From: JBOGGN01 sp050744165
GTDB taxonomy: Bacteria > Actinomycetota > Acidimicrobiia > Acidimicrobiales > Palsa-688
Length of the DNA stretch: 26,908 bases
NCBI GenBank assembly: GCA_050744165.1
Contig: JBOGGN010000031.1
Coordinates: forward strand, 1 to 26,908
Direction of reading: 5' to 3'
Of the stretch, positions 8,039-14,946 are shown one piece after another. A model generated the notes under the pieces. It saw only the letters and a list, made by a program, of their open reading frames with translations, had not been told where the DNA came from and made no database searches. The position numbers were made by a program, and so were the translations under genes. Within the stretch, counting starts at the first letter, position 1. Each line of letters opens with the position of its first letter.

Positions 8039-8111
8039 GCCCCCATCGTCTAGCGGCCTAGGACACCGCCCTTTCAAGGCGGCAGCACGGGTTCGAATCC
8101 CGTTGGGGGTG
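8039..8111 (+). tRNA. tRNA-Glu (anticodon UUC)
   Basis: A 73-nt cloverleaf without encoded CCA. The acceptor GCCCCCA pairs with TGGGGGT (one G-U pair). The anticodon stem CCGCC/GGCGG encloses loop CTTTCAA with anticodon TTC at 8073-8075. The T-arm ACGGG-TTCGAAT-CCCGT is perfect. Discriminator is G. Confidence 0.97.
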
Positions 8112-8170
8112 CTCGTGTAAGTGCTGGTCGGGCGCTTGCGGGCCCGGTCGGAGGGTTTGAGAAGGCCCGC

Positions 8171-8227
8171 CGTGACCTGAACGTGACCTAACTCGGCGGC
8201 ACTTAGGTCACAGGCACTTAGGTCACG
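8171..8227. terminator. nested inverted repeats between tRNA-Glu and merR ends
   Basis: Two copies of CGTGACCT(A)A face two copies of TTAGGTCACG around an 11-bp loop, giving a long nested hairpin. On the right side the unit GGCACTTAGGTCAC is also a tandem duplication, and the merR stop codon lies inside the last copy. Position between converging transcripts suggests a bidirectional terminator. There is no T-tract, so the role is inferred. Confidence 0.5.
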
Positions 8228-8736
8228 GGCGCGGCGATCGGGACCACCTCGGCCTTCCTGGCCATGTCCGACGGTCTCGTCACCCGGACTCCCGAGTGCC
8301 GACTGACCAGTCCTGTCTTCGCTCGCTGCTCGTGGGTGGCGTGCTCGATGGCCCCACAAAAGCGTCCACCTCTGTCGCCGGCGGCCGCCGCAGCCTGCAG
8401 CTCTTGCAGTTCGTGGCGCAGTTGTCCCATCTCGTGGATGCGGCGGTCGAGGACGTCGACCTGGCTCTGCAGGACTTCCGCCACGTAGGTGCACGGCTGC
8501 TCGCCTCGGTCGCGCAGCGCGATGATCTCCCTGATCTCATCAAGGCTGAGCCCGAGGCGTTGCGCCGTTTTGATGAAGGCCAATCGCTGCACGTCGACGT
8601 CGGCGTAGACCCGATAGCCCGAGCCGGAGCGGGCCGGCACCGGCAGAAGGCTGATCGACTCGTAGAACCGGATGCTTTTGGTCGTCACGCCGACGCGTTC
8701 TGCCAACTGGCCGATGAGCACGTCACCATTTTTCAT
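8218..8736 (-). CDS. heavy-metal-type MerR family transcriptional regulator
   Basis: A 172-residue regulator. The winged helix-turn-helix is at residues 6-45 (LIGQLAERVGVTTKSIRFYE, then GYRVYADVDVQRL). A long dimerisation helix follows, and two Cys sit at metal-sensing positions: Cys82 (EQPCTYV) and Cys127 (RFCGAIEH). Mercury-sensing MerR uses three Cys (82, 117, 126); the middle one is absent here, so the metal is uncertain (Hg, Cu, Cd/Zn or a thiophilic agent). A ~35-residue C-terminal tail has no known role. It diverges from the CATC thioredoxin-like gene, and its start codon is about 10 bp from the shared promoter's -35, as expected for autoregulation. Confidence 0.9.
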   Translation of the reverse strand: MKNGDVLIGQLAERVGVTTKSIRFYESISLLPVPARSGSGYRVYADVDVQRLAFIKTAQRLGLSLDEIREIIALRDRGEQPCTYVAEVLQSQVDVLDRRIHEMGQLRHELQELQAAAAAGDRGGRFCGAIEHATHEQRAKTGLVSRHSGVRVTRPSDMARKAEVVPIAAPVT

Positions 8737-8745
8737 GACGGACCC

Positions 8746-8777
8746 TTGACATTCCAGTCGGGTGGAAGGTGTACCGT
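8746..8777 (+). promoter_or_regulatory. MerR-type promoter and operator
   Basis: -35 TTGACA (8746-8751) and -10 TACCGT (8772-8777) are separated by 20 bp, the overlong spacer that MerR activators twist into alignment. In the spacer a perfect dyad TTCCA-GTCGGG-TGGAA (8752-8767) extends on the right to GGAAGGT, the half-site used by CueR/ZntR-class regulators. It drives the thioredoxin-like gene at 8811 and overlaps the merR promoter region. Confidence 0.85.
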
Positions 8778-8810
8778 CCGCTCAGGCGAAGCCGTGGAGG
8801 ACCCGAACCA

Positions 8811-9110
8811 ATGGACGACGCAGCAACCCGAATCGAGCGGCGGAGGGTCGAAGTTTTTAGCGCCGGGTGCGCGACCTGCCGGCGCACCATCGACCGGCTC
8901 CGAGAACAGATCGACTCCCGCCACGAGATCGTCATTCAGGACATGTCCGACGCTGAGGTCGCGAAGCGGGCCGACGCGCTCGGCATCCGGACCGTCCCTG
9001 CCGTCGTCGTGGATGGCTCGCTTCTCAGCTGCTGCGCGAACACCGGTCCCACGCTGCAAGGACTGCAGGCGGCCGGACTCGGCCGGCCCGGCCATATCCA
9101 GTCCTCCTAG
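8811..9110 (+). CDS. thioredoxin/glutaredoxin-like protein with CATC and vicinal CC motifs
   Basis: A 99-residue thioredoxin-fold protein. VEVFSAGCATCRRTIDRL has the redox pair Cys20/Cys23, and GIRTVPAVVVDG holds the cis-Pro. A second, vicinal pair Cys74-Cys75 (SLLSCCANTGP) follows. TGGAGG lies 10 nt before the ATG. Placement directly under a MerR-type promoter suggests induction by thiophilic metals and a role in metal binding, reduction or thiol repair (inference). No transporter or mercuric reductase accompanies it in this window. Confidence 0.85.
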   Translation: MDDAATRIERRRVEVFSAGCATCRRTIDRLREQIDSRHEIVIQDMSDAEVAKRADALGIRTVPAVVVDGSLLSCCANTGPTLQGLQAAGLGRPGHIQSS

Positions 9111-9224
9111 ACCGCTTACGAGTCACTCCCTCGCGGTGCTGACCGCTGACCATACCGATGCCGGCAACCGGCCAGGAGCTGATCAGCGCTGCGTGTCTCG
9201 CCGCCGTACTGAGGCTGTCGGCGG

Positions 9225-9271
9225 TCGGTGAACTTGGCCGCGTTCGGTGAACTTGGCCGCGTTCGGTGAAC
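9225..9271. repeat. 19-bp tandem repeat, about 2.5 copies
   Basis: The unit TCGGTGAACTTGGCCGCGT occurs twice without change (9225-9243, 9244-9262) and a third copy starts but breaks after nine bases. It lies in the intergenic stretch between the thioredoxin-like gene and the SDR. Apart from this repeat and the CCCGGAG array, I see no gene in 9111-9477. Confidence 0.9.
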
Positions 9272-9421
9272 CTGTGCATCAATTTGGTTGTACAGCTGCA
9301 GCTAGCGCGGCCAGGATCACGAAACGCGGTCAAGTTCGATCAACCGACCCCAGCCCGACCCCGAAGCCCTAGCCCGGAGCCCGAGCCCGGAGGCCCGGAG
9401 CCCGAGCCCGGAGGCCCGAGG

Positions 9422-9477
9422 CCCGGAGCCCGGAGCCCGGAGCCCGGAGCCCGGAGCCCGGAGCCCGGAGCCCGGAG
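9422..9477. repeat. CCCGGAG heptanucleotide array, 8 perfect copies
   Basis: Eight exact tandem copies of CCCGGAG end immediately before the SDR stop codon (9478). Degenerate copies extend the array leftwards to about 9371. On the minus strand it is the 3' flank of the SDR message. The repeat is intergenic, so copy-number change would not alter a protein. Confidence 0.95.
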
Positions 9478-10422
9478 CTAGCGCAGCGCCGCCGCCAGAA
9501 CGGAGGCGGACGACTTGGTGGCCTTCCACCCCAGCACAGAGTCCGCCCGAGCGGGGTCCAAAGCGAGCGGCCCGTCCATCAGGATGGCCCGGTCCCGCCC
9601 AAAAGGGGTGGTCCCGAGGCGATACGACACCTCCGAAGCGGCAAGAAACACCCGCCTCGGCATCGGCACCACCCGAGACCCCGCCACGGAGGCCACCTCC
9701 CGAGGCGAGAGCCAGTCCGAGGGCGCGATGTTGAGGACGCCCGCCGCCGGCGACTTCCCGGCAGCCGACGACTTCCCGGCAGCCGACGACTTCCCCGCCG
9801 CCGACGACTTCCCGGCCAACAGCAGGGCCAAAGCCGCATCGTCCTCGTCAAGGAACTGAAGGGCCGCGTTTTTTCCCATCGGAGCCGGCACGCCGAGCCG
9901 GTACCCCCGCACCGACGAAGCCACACGAGGGTCAGCGTGCGGCCCGAGCACCGCTCCGATCCGCAGGATCAGCGTCGGACAGGAGCCAGAGCACAGCCGC
10001 TCCACCCGGAGCTTCTGTACCGCGTACGGGCACTCCGGGTTGGGGCGGGGCCAGTAGTCTTCCGTGAGAGGCAGCGGGTTGTTCGGCCGGGCTCCGTACA
10101 CCGCAGCCGTCGATGCCAGCACCACCCGGCCCGGTCCTGCAGCCAGGACGTTGCGGGTGCCGTCCCAGTTCGAGAACCCCATCCCGGGCGCCCGCCACAG
10201 GCCGAAGCCGAGGTGGAACAGCACGTCGACCCGTTCCAGGGCGGACCGGGCGAGATCGGAGCGCAGGTCAGCCTGGGTATGGATCAGCTTCGGAGAGTCG
10301 AACTCCGCGCCGAGCGGCCGCCGGGCGACGCTGCGTACCGACGAGATGGCCGGGTCGGCCAACAGCAGCGGCAGCAGCCGAGACCCGAGGTGTCCCGTCC
10401 CCCCGGTCAGTCCAACGTCGAT
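9478..10422 (-). CDS. NAD-dependent epimerase/dehydratase (atypical SDR)
   Basis: An extended/atypical SDR of about 314 residues. The Rossmann motif VGLTGGTGHLGS opens the protein. RVDVLFHLGFGLWRAPGMGF, VVLASTAAVYGARP and CPYAVQKLRVERL (YxxxK catalytic pair) follow. It overlaps the end of the alpha-oxoamine synthase gene. In this frame there is no ATG, GTG or TTG near the Rossmann strand; the best candidates are ATC at 10422 or CTG at 10410, so the start is unresolved. An in-frame 18-bp repeat inserts a Gly-Lys-Ser-Ser-Ala low-complexity stretch mid-protein. Context with the SPT-like gene suggests reduction of a 3-keto-sphingoid or ceramide intermediate (CerR-like role; inference). Confidence 0.8.
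   Translation of the reverse strand: MDVGLTGGTGHLGSRLLPLLLADPAISSVRSVARRPLGAEFDSPKLIHTQADLRSDLARSALERVDVLFHLGFGLWRAPGMGFSNWDGTRNVLAAGPGRVVLASTAAVYGARPNNPLPLTEDYWPRPNPECPYAVQKLRVERLCSGSCPTLILRIGAVLGPHADPRVASSVRGYRLGVPAPMGKNAALQFLDEDDAALALLLAGKSSAAGKSSAAGKSSAAGKSPAAGVLNIAPSDWLSPREVASVAGSRVVPMPRRVFLAASEVSYRLGTTPFGRDRAILMDGPLALDPARADSVLGWKATKSSASVLAAALR
9746..9817. repeat. in-frame 18-bp minisatellite in the SDR gene, 4 copies
   Basis: Four contiguous 18-bp units of the form GCCGACGACTTCCCGGCA, with a few substitutions, encode AGKSSA repeats on the minus strand. The unit length is a multiple of three, so copy number can change without breaking the frame. Confidence 0.93.
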
Positions 10423-11645
10423 CGAATGTCCTCGAAGGCGCTGAGCGCCCGGTCGATGTGTTCGGCCGTGTGGGTCGCCATGACCGAGGTCCGCAGCAGG
10501 GCCCGGCCGGGGGCGACGGCGGGAGGAACGGCGCAGTTGGTGTACACGCCCCGGTCGACCAGGTTGCGCCACGTGCGGGCGGCATCCCAATCCTCGCCGA
10601 TATGGACCGGGATGACCGCGGCGGCCGGCTCGGGGCCGACCTGGTAACCGAGGTCTTTCAGGCCCCGCCACAGCTGGCGGGCCCGCTCCAGCACCTGGGC
10701 CCGGCGGGCACCGTCGGTGCGGGCGATGTTGACCGCGGCCAGGGCGGCGGCGACTGCTGCGGGGACGCCGGCAGCGGTGAACAGCATCGGCCGGCAGGTG
10801 ATCTTCAGGTAGTCGATGACGCCCTTGGGGCCACCCACGAACCCCCCGCACGAGGCCAGCGCCTTGGAGAAGGTGCTCATCACCAAGTCGGGCTGGACGC
10901 CGGCCGCGGCCGCCGATCCCCGGCCGTCGGGGCCGAGCACGCCGATGGCGTGGGCCTCGTCGACGAGGAAGCGGGCCCCGAACTCCCGGCACACGGCGGC
11001 CATCTCGGCCAGCGGGGCCAGGTCGCCCTCCATGGAGTAGACGCCGTCGATCGCCACCAGGGTGCCGCCGTCGACCAGCCGTTTCTCCTGCCAGGTGCGC
11101 AGCCGGTGGCGCAGGCTCGAGGGCAGGTTGTGGCGGAAGCTGCGGAAGGTGCCTGCTGACAGCTGGGCCCCGTCGATCAGGCTGGCGTGGGCGGAAGCGT
11201 CTAGGAACACGGCGTCGTTGGCCTCCACCAGGGTCGACACCAGGCCCAGGTTGACGCCGTAGCCGGTGCTGAAGACCATGCAGTCCTCGACCTGCATCCA
11301 CTCCGCCAGCGTGTCCTCGAGCTCGCGGTGGATGGCCAGGGTTCCGTTCATCAGCCGGCTGCCGGTGCAGCCCGAGCCGTACCGCTCGACCGCCTCGATG
11401 GCGGCTCGCTTGACCCGCTCGTCGCCCACCAGCCCGAGGTAGTTGTTGGAGCCGAGCATGATGAGCGGCTTGCCGTCGTGGACCACGACAGGGCCCGATT
11501 CGCTCGACATCTCCCGGTAGTAGGGGTTCATCCCCAGCTGGTCAGCCAGCCGGTATTCCGTCAAGCGCTGCGTGTCGCACTTGGCGAACAGGTCGATCCG
11601 CGGAGGCGAGGGGGACAGATCGACGGGGTTCCAGGCTTCGGCCAC
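10407..11645 (-). CDS. alpha-oxoamine synthase, serine palmitoyltransferase-like (BioF/KBL/SPT family)
   Basis: A 412-residue PLP-dependent fold-type I enzyme. Motifs in order are GSNNYLGL, YGSGCTGSRLMNGTLAIH, DEAHAIGVLGPDGRG, and STFSKALASCGG with PLP Lys261. The GSGC-GSR-NGT signature resembles bacterial (Bacteroidetes-type) serine palmitoyltransferase more than BioF or KBL. SPT condenses serine with palmitoyl-CoA to 3-ketosphinganine. The GTG at 11645 gives the usual length; longer in-frame starts run into low-complexity DNA. It overlaps the SDR gene and lies downstream of an AspH/LpxO-type hydroxylase, all on the minus strand. BioF or 2-amino-3-ketobutyrate ligase remain possible alternatives. 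Confidence 0.85.
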   Translation of the reverse strand: MAEAWNPVDLSPSPPRIDLFAKCDTQRLTEYRLADQLGMNPYYREMSSESGPVVVHDGKPLIMLGSNNYLGLVGDERVKRAAIEAVERYGSGCTGSRLMNGTLAIHRELEDTLAEWMQVEDCMVFSTGYGVNLGLVSTLVEANDAVFLDASAHASLIDGAQLSAGTFRSFRHNLPSSLRHRLRTWQEKRLVDGGTLVAIDGVYSMEGDLAPLAEMAAVCREFGARFLVDEAHAIGVLGPDGRGSAAAAGVQPDLVMSTFSKALASCGGFVGGPKGVIDYLKITCRPMLFTAAGVPAAVAAALAAVNIARTDGARRAQVLERARQLWRGLKDLGYQVGPEPAAAVIPVHIGEDWDAARTWRNLVDRGVYTNCAVPPAVAPGRALLRTSVMATHTAEHIDRALSAFEDIRSTLD

Positions 11646-11689
11646 GGCGCCCAAGGCTAACGGGGCGCACTTGGCTGCGCCACGAATTG

Positions 11690-11705
11690 TGTGACTTCGG
11701 TCACA
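11690..11705. promoter_or_regulatory. CRP/GlxR-like palindrome upstream of the SPT-like gene
   Basis: TGTGACTTCGGTCACA is a perfect 6-bp inverted repeat around TTCG and matches the CRP-family consensus TGTGA-N6-TCACA exactly. It sits 45-60 bp upstream of the GTG at 11645 in the intergenic gap. Actinobacterial CRP/GlxR proteins use this same consensus. A run of seven T follows on the plus strand, so a terminator hairpin is the competing reading, but no plus-strand gene ends here. Confidence 0.55.
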
Positions 11706-11771
11706 TCTTTTTTTGGCCAGGGGCGCGCCCAAGGGCCCCCGGGGCGCCCGCCCAAAGGGGCCAAGGGGGGG

Positions 11772-12521
11772 CTACCGGTTGCGCATCGCCTCGAACCGTT
11801 TCTCCCAGTCGTTGTGCCGAGCCTTGCCGTCTCGGACGAACGGCGAGAAGGCGATGGCCTTGATCAGCGCCTTGTTGGCCCAGTCCCCCGGCGCCCGCAG
11901 CGGCCGCAGGACATCCATGAACAGCACCACCCGCACCCCGTCGGTGTCGTTCCAGGCGAAGTGCTCGTAGCCGTCGTCGAACACCAGGCTCTTGCCTTCC
12001 ACCCAGTGGGCCACCTGGCCGCCCACGCTGATGCCGCAGTCGTCGGCCGGCTCGGGGATCTTGAGGGCCAGGTGGCAGCGCACCACGCCCCGCCACGGGC
12101 CCCGGTGAGCCGGGATCTTCTTGTGCGGCGACAGGATGGAAAAAAACGCCGTCGTCAGCCCCGGCACCTCTCCCAGCAGCTTCGCCGTCTCCGGGCAGCG
12201 GGCGCAGTTGGCGTCGGAGCGGAACCCGTAGCCGAAGAAGAAAAACGTCTTCCACTTGTCGTCGTCGGTGATCGACACCTGGTCGGTCGAGATGTCCTGA
12301 AAGTTGGGCAGCTGGTCGCGGTACTGGAGGACCTCGTCGAGTTCCTTTTGGATTAGGTGGGCGTTGTCCTCCAGCTTCTTGATCCACGGGAAGCTGGTTT
12401 CGGAGATGAACGGCGTCGTCTCCACCTTCGAGTAGCGCACCATCCAGCCCTCGACCGACTGCAGCGCCTTGCCGCCCACCTGATTGGTCAGATCGTTGAC
12501 CCTGGTGCGAACCCCCGCCAT
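11772..12521 (-). CDS. aspartyl/asparaginyl beta-hydroxylase (AspH/LpxO) family dioxygenase
   Basis: A 249-residue Fe(II)/2-oxoglutarate dioxygenase. The jelly-roll core shows PAHRGPWRGVVRCHLAL (first Fe-binding His and 2OG-binding Arg region), GKSLVFDDGYEHFAWN (second His) and RVVLFMDVLRP. LpxO-type members hydroxylate lipid acyl chains, while AspH members modify proteins. Next to an SPT-like enzyme, a lipid or sphingoid substrate is a reasonable inference. The ATG at 12521 is chosen because longer starts overlap the divergent adenylate kinase. It precedes the SPT-like gene by 126 bp on the same strand; that gap is GC-rich with palindromic runs. Confidence 0.87.
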   Translation of the reverse strand: MAGVRTRVNDLTNQVGGKALQSVEGWMVRYSKVETTPFISETSFPWIKKLEDNAHLIQKELDEVLQYRDQLPNFQDISTDQVSITDDDKWKTFFFFGYGFRSDANCARCPETAKLLGEVPGLTTAFFSILSPHKKIPAHRGPWRGVVRCHLALKIPEPADDCGISVGGQVAHWVEGKSLVFDDGYEHFAWNDTDGVRVVLFMDVLRPLRAPGDWANKALIKAIAFSPFVRDGKARHNDWEKRFEAMRNR

Positions 12522-12540
12522 CGAGCGCGACGCTACTCCC

Positions 12541-13101
12541 GTGCGCCTCTTACTGATCGCCCCGCCCGGGGCCGGGAAGGGAACCCAAGCCAAGGTCCTC
12601 TCCGCCCACTACGGCATCGACACGATCTCCACCGGGGAGCTGCTGCGCCGCGAGGTGACGGCCGGCAGCGACCTCGGACGGGCGGTAGCGGGGTACCTGG
12701 CCCGGGGCGACCTGGTCCCTGACGAGTTGATGTGCGACCTGGTGAAGCCGGCGGTGCGGGCGGCCAATGAGCGGGGCGGGTACATGCTCGACGGCTACCC
12801 CCGCACCCAGGCCCAGGCGCTCCAAGGGCGGCGGTGGGCGTCCGAACACGGGATGGCGGTTGACGGGGCGATCTACCTGGAGGTCAGCCGGCCCGAGCTG
12901 CTTCGCCGCCTTCTCGGCCGGGCCTCGGAGGAAGACCGCAGCGATGACCGGCAGGCCACCATGCGCCACCGCCTCGACGTGTTCGAGACCCAGACCCGGC
13001 CGCTGCTCGATTTCTACCGGGACCTTGGGATCCTCATCACCATCGATGGGGAGCAGCCCGTCGAGGCGGTGACCGCCGACATCCTCGCCGCACTCAGTTG
13101 A
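12541..13101 (+). CDS. adk: adenylate kinase, short (LID-less) form
   Basis: A 186-residue nucleoside monophosphate kinase converting AMP and ATP to two ADP. The P-loop is APPGAGKGTQ, followed by ISTGELLRR (AMP site), GYMLDGYPRTQAQA (GxPR) and the short-LID section SDDRQATMRHRLDVFE. The GTG at 12541 places the P-loop about eight residues from the N-terminus, as usual; an upstream in-frame ATG at 12484 would overlap the divergent dioxygenase gene. It is not in a ribosomal-protein (secY-adk) context, so it may be a second copy. Confidence 0.9.
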   Translation: MRLLLIAPPGAGKGTQAKVLSAHYGIDTISTGELLRREVTAGSDLGRAVAGYLARGDLVPDELMCDLVKPAVRAANERGGYMLDGYPRTQAQALQGRRWASEHGMAVDGAIYLEVSRPELLRRLLGRASEEDRSDDRQATMRHRLDVFETQTRPLLDFYRDLGILITIDGEQPVEAVTADILAALS

Positions 13102-13253
13102 GAGGTGGGGAAAAGGCCTCGACCCACGCGGCTCCCGCCCTCCCGGGGCCACTGGCCCTCCCCTCGCGGCTCCCGGCCTCGGCACCCCTATCCGGGCTTG
13201 GAGGGGCCACCTGCCTGCTGTCTGAAGAAACCTGAAGGTGGTGTGGATCGCGG

Positions 13254-13293
13254 GGGTCGGATCACCCGCGTGGACACGCGGGTAATTCGACCC
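13254..13293. terminator. 19-bp-stem hairpin between convergent genes
   Basis: GGGTCGGATCACCCGCGTG and CACGCGGGTAATTCGACCC pair along 19 positions with one G-U and one mismatch around a 2-nt turn. It lies between the adenylate kinase end (13101) and the phosphatase end (13324). A bidirectional terminator is the simplest role; there is no U-tract. The rest of 13102-13323 shows no gene. Confidence 0.6.
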
Positions 13294-13323
13294 ACCCTTG
13301 CTGTGACACGACATGACGCGGGC

Positions 13324-14202
13324 TCAGACGGTCACCAAGGATGGGTCGACCACCCACAGGTGGTGCGTTTCGTTGAGGCTGTGGACGACCCGGCGGTCAT
13401 AGCCGACCAGGACCCGGGACACCGACGCGTGGGCGGCCCGGAAGATCATGTCGTCGAGGAGCCCGAGGGCGGTGGCGACGTAGCCATTGGCGACCCCGCT
13501 GTGGCACGCCACGGCCACTCGCTGGCCCGGGTGGCGGGCCGCGATCGCGTCGATGGCGGCCACGATGCGGCCCCGAAAGGCAGCGCTCGACTCGCTCAGC
13601 GGGTACACGTCCCAGCGGCGCTAGTTAATAAACCGTTCCTGCAAGCGGCCCACTTCCTCCGCGCCGAGGATCTCGCTGACGTTGGCCCCCTCGGGGACCT
13701 CTCGGAACAGTTCCACCTCTCGCAGGTCTTCCACGACGGTCGGCTCGAGGTCGTGGTGCTTGGCCACCTCGCGAGCGGTGGTCAAGGCCCGCTGGAGGGG
13801 GCTGGCGTAGACAGCGTCGATCGGCTCCGAGGCCAGGGCCCAACCAAGTGCCTCGGCCTGCCGCTGGCCGGTAGCTGACAGGGGCGGGTCGACCCAGTCG
13901 CTGGTTACTGGCTTCACCCTGTGGGCGAAGTGCTGCTTGCCGTGACGGATCAGCAGCAAGGTCGTCACGCCAGGCAGGTTCGTGAGGAACGTGCGGTCAA
14001 GGGGCGACGACGATGGCAGGGGAGAGGGCGCCTCCACGGGCGCGCTGCGGGCGACGCTGGCGGTAGCGGTCTCGACGGGCGCCCCGCCCGAGCCGCCGTC
14101 AGTGGTCGAGCGGCCGGCGTCGTCGACGGGCGCCCCGCCCGAGCCGCCGTCAGTGGTCGAGCGGTCGGCGTGGTCGTCATGGGGTTGGTAGCCGGTAGTC
14201 AT
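13324..14202 (-). pseudogene. histidine phosphatase (phosphoglycerate-mutase superfamily) interrupted by an in-frame amber codon
   Basis: The N-terminal half contains LLLIRHGKQH (phospho-accepting His), SPLQRALTTA and LREVELFREVP. It ends LQERFIN at TAG 13621-13623. The same frame continues directly with RRWDVYPLSESSAAFRGRIV and VAVACHSGVANGYVA (second catalytic His), ending at 13324. Homologues usually have an acidic or polar residue at the stop position, so one substitution (for example GAG to TAG) explains the break. A GTG just after the stop could restart the C-terminal piece, but neither piece has both catalytic His. The ATG at 14202 gives a repeat-rich Gly/Thr/Asp extension of ~77 residues; a GTG at 13968 would give the bare domain. 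It is third in an operon behind the thioesterase and MBL genes. Confidence 0.85.
14072..14173. repeat. 51-bp in-frame tandem duplication
   Basis: Two nearly identical 51-bp copies (14072-14122 and 14123-14173) encode a 17-residue Asp/Arg/Ser/Thr/Gly-rich unit (GRSTTDGGSGGAPV core) in the N-terminal extension of the broken phosphatase. Confidence 0.93.
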
Positions 14203-14221
14203 CAACGGTGAGGGCAGCGCC

Positions 14222-14935
14222 TCATGCGGCGCCGAACATGCGCAGCCACTGCTGCTTCGAGGTGGGCTTGAGCACGTAGTTGCGGGCCTTGACCTCGGCC
14301 ATGTCGGCCGAGGGTTCGGGGGCGTAGCGATGCCCGGGAAACACGACGGTGTCCGCAGGCAGGGCCACCAGTCGTTGCAGGCTGTCGAACATGTCCCCGA
14401 CGTCGGCGCCCGGCAGGTCGGTGCGGCCGCAGCCGTCGAGGAACAGGGTGTCCCCCGATACCAGCCGGCCGTCCACCAGGAAGCACTGACTACCCGGAGT
14501 GTGCCCGGGCGTATGCAGCAGTTGTATCGGGACCTGGCCAACCTCAACGACGTCACCGCCTTCATGCATCTGCAGGTCCGTGTCGTCGACCCCGGTCATC
14601 ATTCGGACCCACTCCGCCTCGGCCGCGTTGATGTGGATCTTGACGGGCTGGCGGTCGAGGAGGGCCACGATCCCCTCGATGTCGAAGCCGCCGAGGGAGC
14701 CCCCGACGTGGTCGGGGTGGTAGTGGGTGGCGAGGACGCCGGTAAGTCGCATCCCATCGCCGGCGAGGGTGTCCAACAGGTCGTCGATGGCATAGGCCGG
14801 GTCGACGGCCACCGCTTCGCGCGTCTCGGTGTCGCCGATCAGATACACGAAGTTGACCATCTGATGGGCGACCTGGTCGTCCTTGGCGAAGTCGCGGCCG
14901 GCCAGGAGCTGGCGGAAGTACAGGCGGTCAGCCAC
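14222..14935 (-). CDS. metallo-beta-lactamase fold hydrolase (glyoxalase II/persulfide dioxygenase-like)
   Basis: A 237-residue MBL-fold enzyme with the full dinuclear metal signature: ATHYHPDHVGG (HxHxDH), LLHTPGHTPGS (third His), LVSGDTLFLDGCGRTDLPG (bridging Asp) and VVFPGHRY (last His). The GCGRTDLPGAD-type section is shared by hydroxyacylglutathione hydrolase-like and ETHE1-like enzymes, so thioester hydrolysis or sulfur oxidation are both possible. The GTG at 14935 gives MADRLYFRQLLAG. It starts 11 nt after the thioesterase stop and is 19 bp upstream of the phosphatase ATG, forming one operon. Confidence 0.88.
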   Translation of the reverse strand: MADRLYFRQLLAGRDFAKDDQVAHQMVNFVYLIGDTETREAVAVDPAYAIDDLLDTLAGDGMRLTGVLATHYHPDHVGGSLGGFDIEGIVALLDRQPVKIHINAAEAEWVRMMTGVDDTDLQMHEGGDVVEVGQVPIQLLHTPGHTPGSQCFLVDGRLVSGDTLFLDGCGRTDLPGADVGDMFDSLQRLVALPADTVVFPGHRYAPEPSADMAEVKARNYVLKPTSKQQWLRMFGAA

Positions 14936-14946
14936 GCCGAGCGACG

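Noticed and set aside
9371..9477. CRISPR-like or coding interpretation of the CCCGGAG array
   Set aside because: Units are 7 bp with no spacers, and the translated frames are simple repeats adjacent to a stop codon.
11690..11712. Rho-independent terminator on the plus strand (hairpin TGTGAC-TTCG-GTCACA followed by seven T)
   Set aside because: It looks right in form, but no plus-strand gene ends upstream; the location before the SPT-like gene and the exact CRP consensus favour an operator. Kept only as an alternative.
11646..11732. Longer N-terminus for the SPT-like protein starting at 11732
   Set aside because: The extra residues come from GC-rich intergenic DNA containing the CRP-like palindrome, and the enzyme family does not need them.
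13621..13623. Programmed recoding (pyrrolysine or amber suppression) of the phosphatase stop
   Set aside because: TAG ends several normal genes here (clpS, DUF2017, the thioredoxin-like, LmeA-like and SDR genes), so general amber suppression is unlikely.
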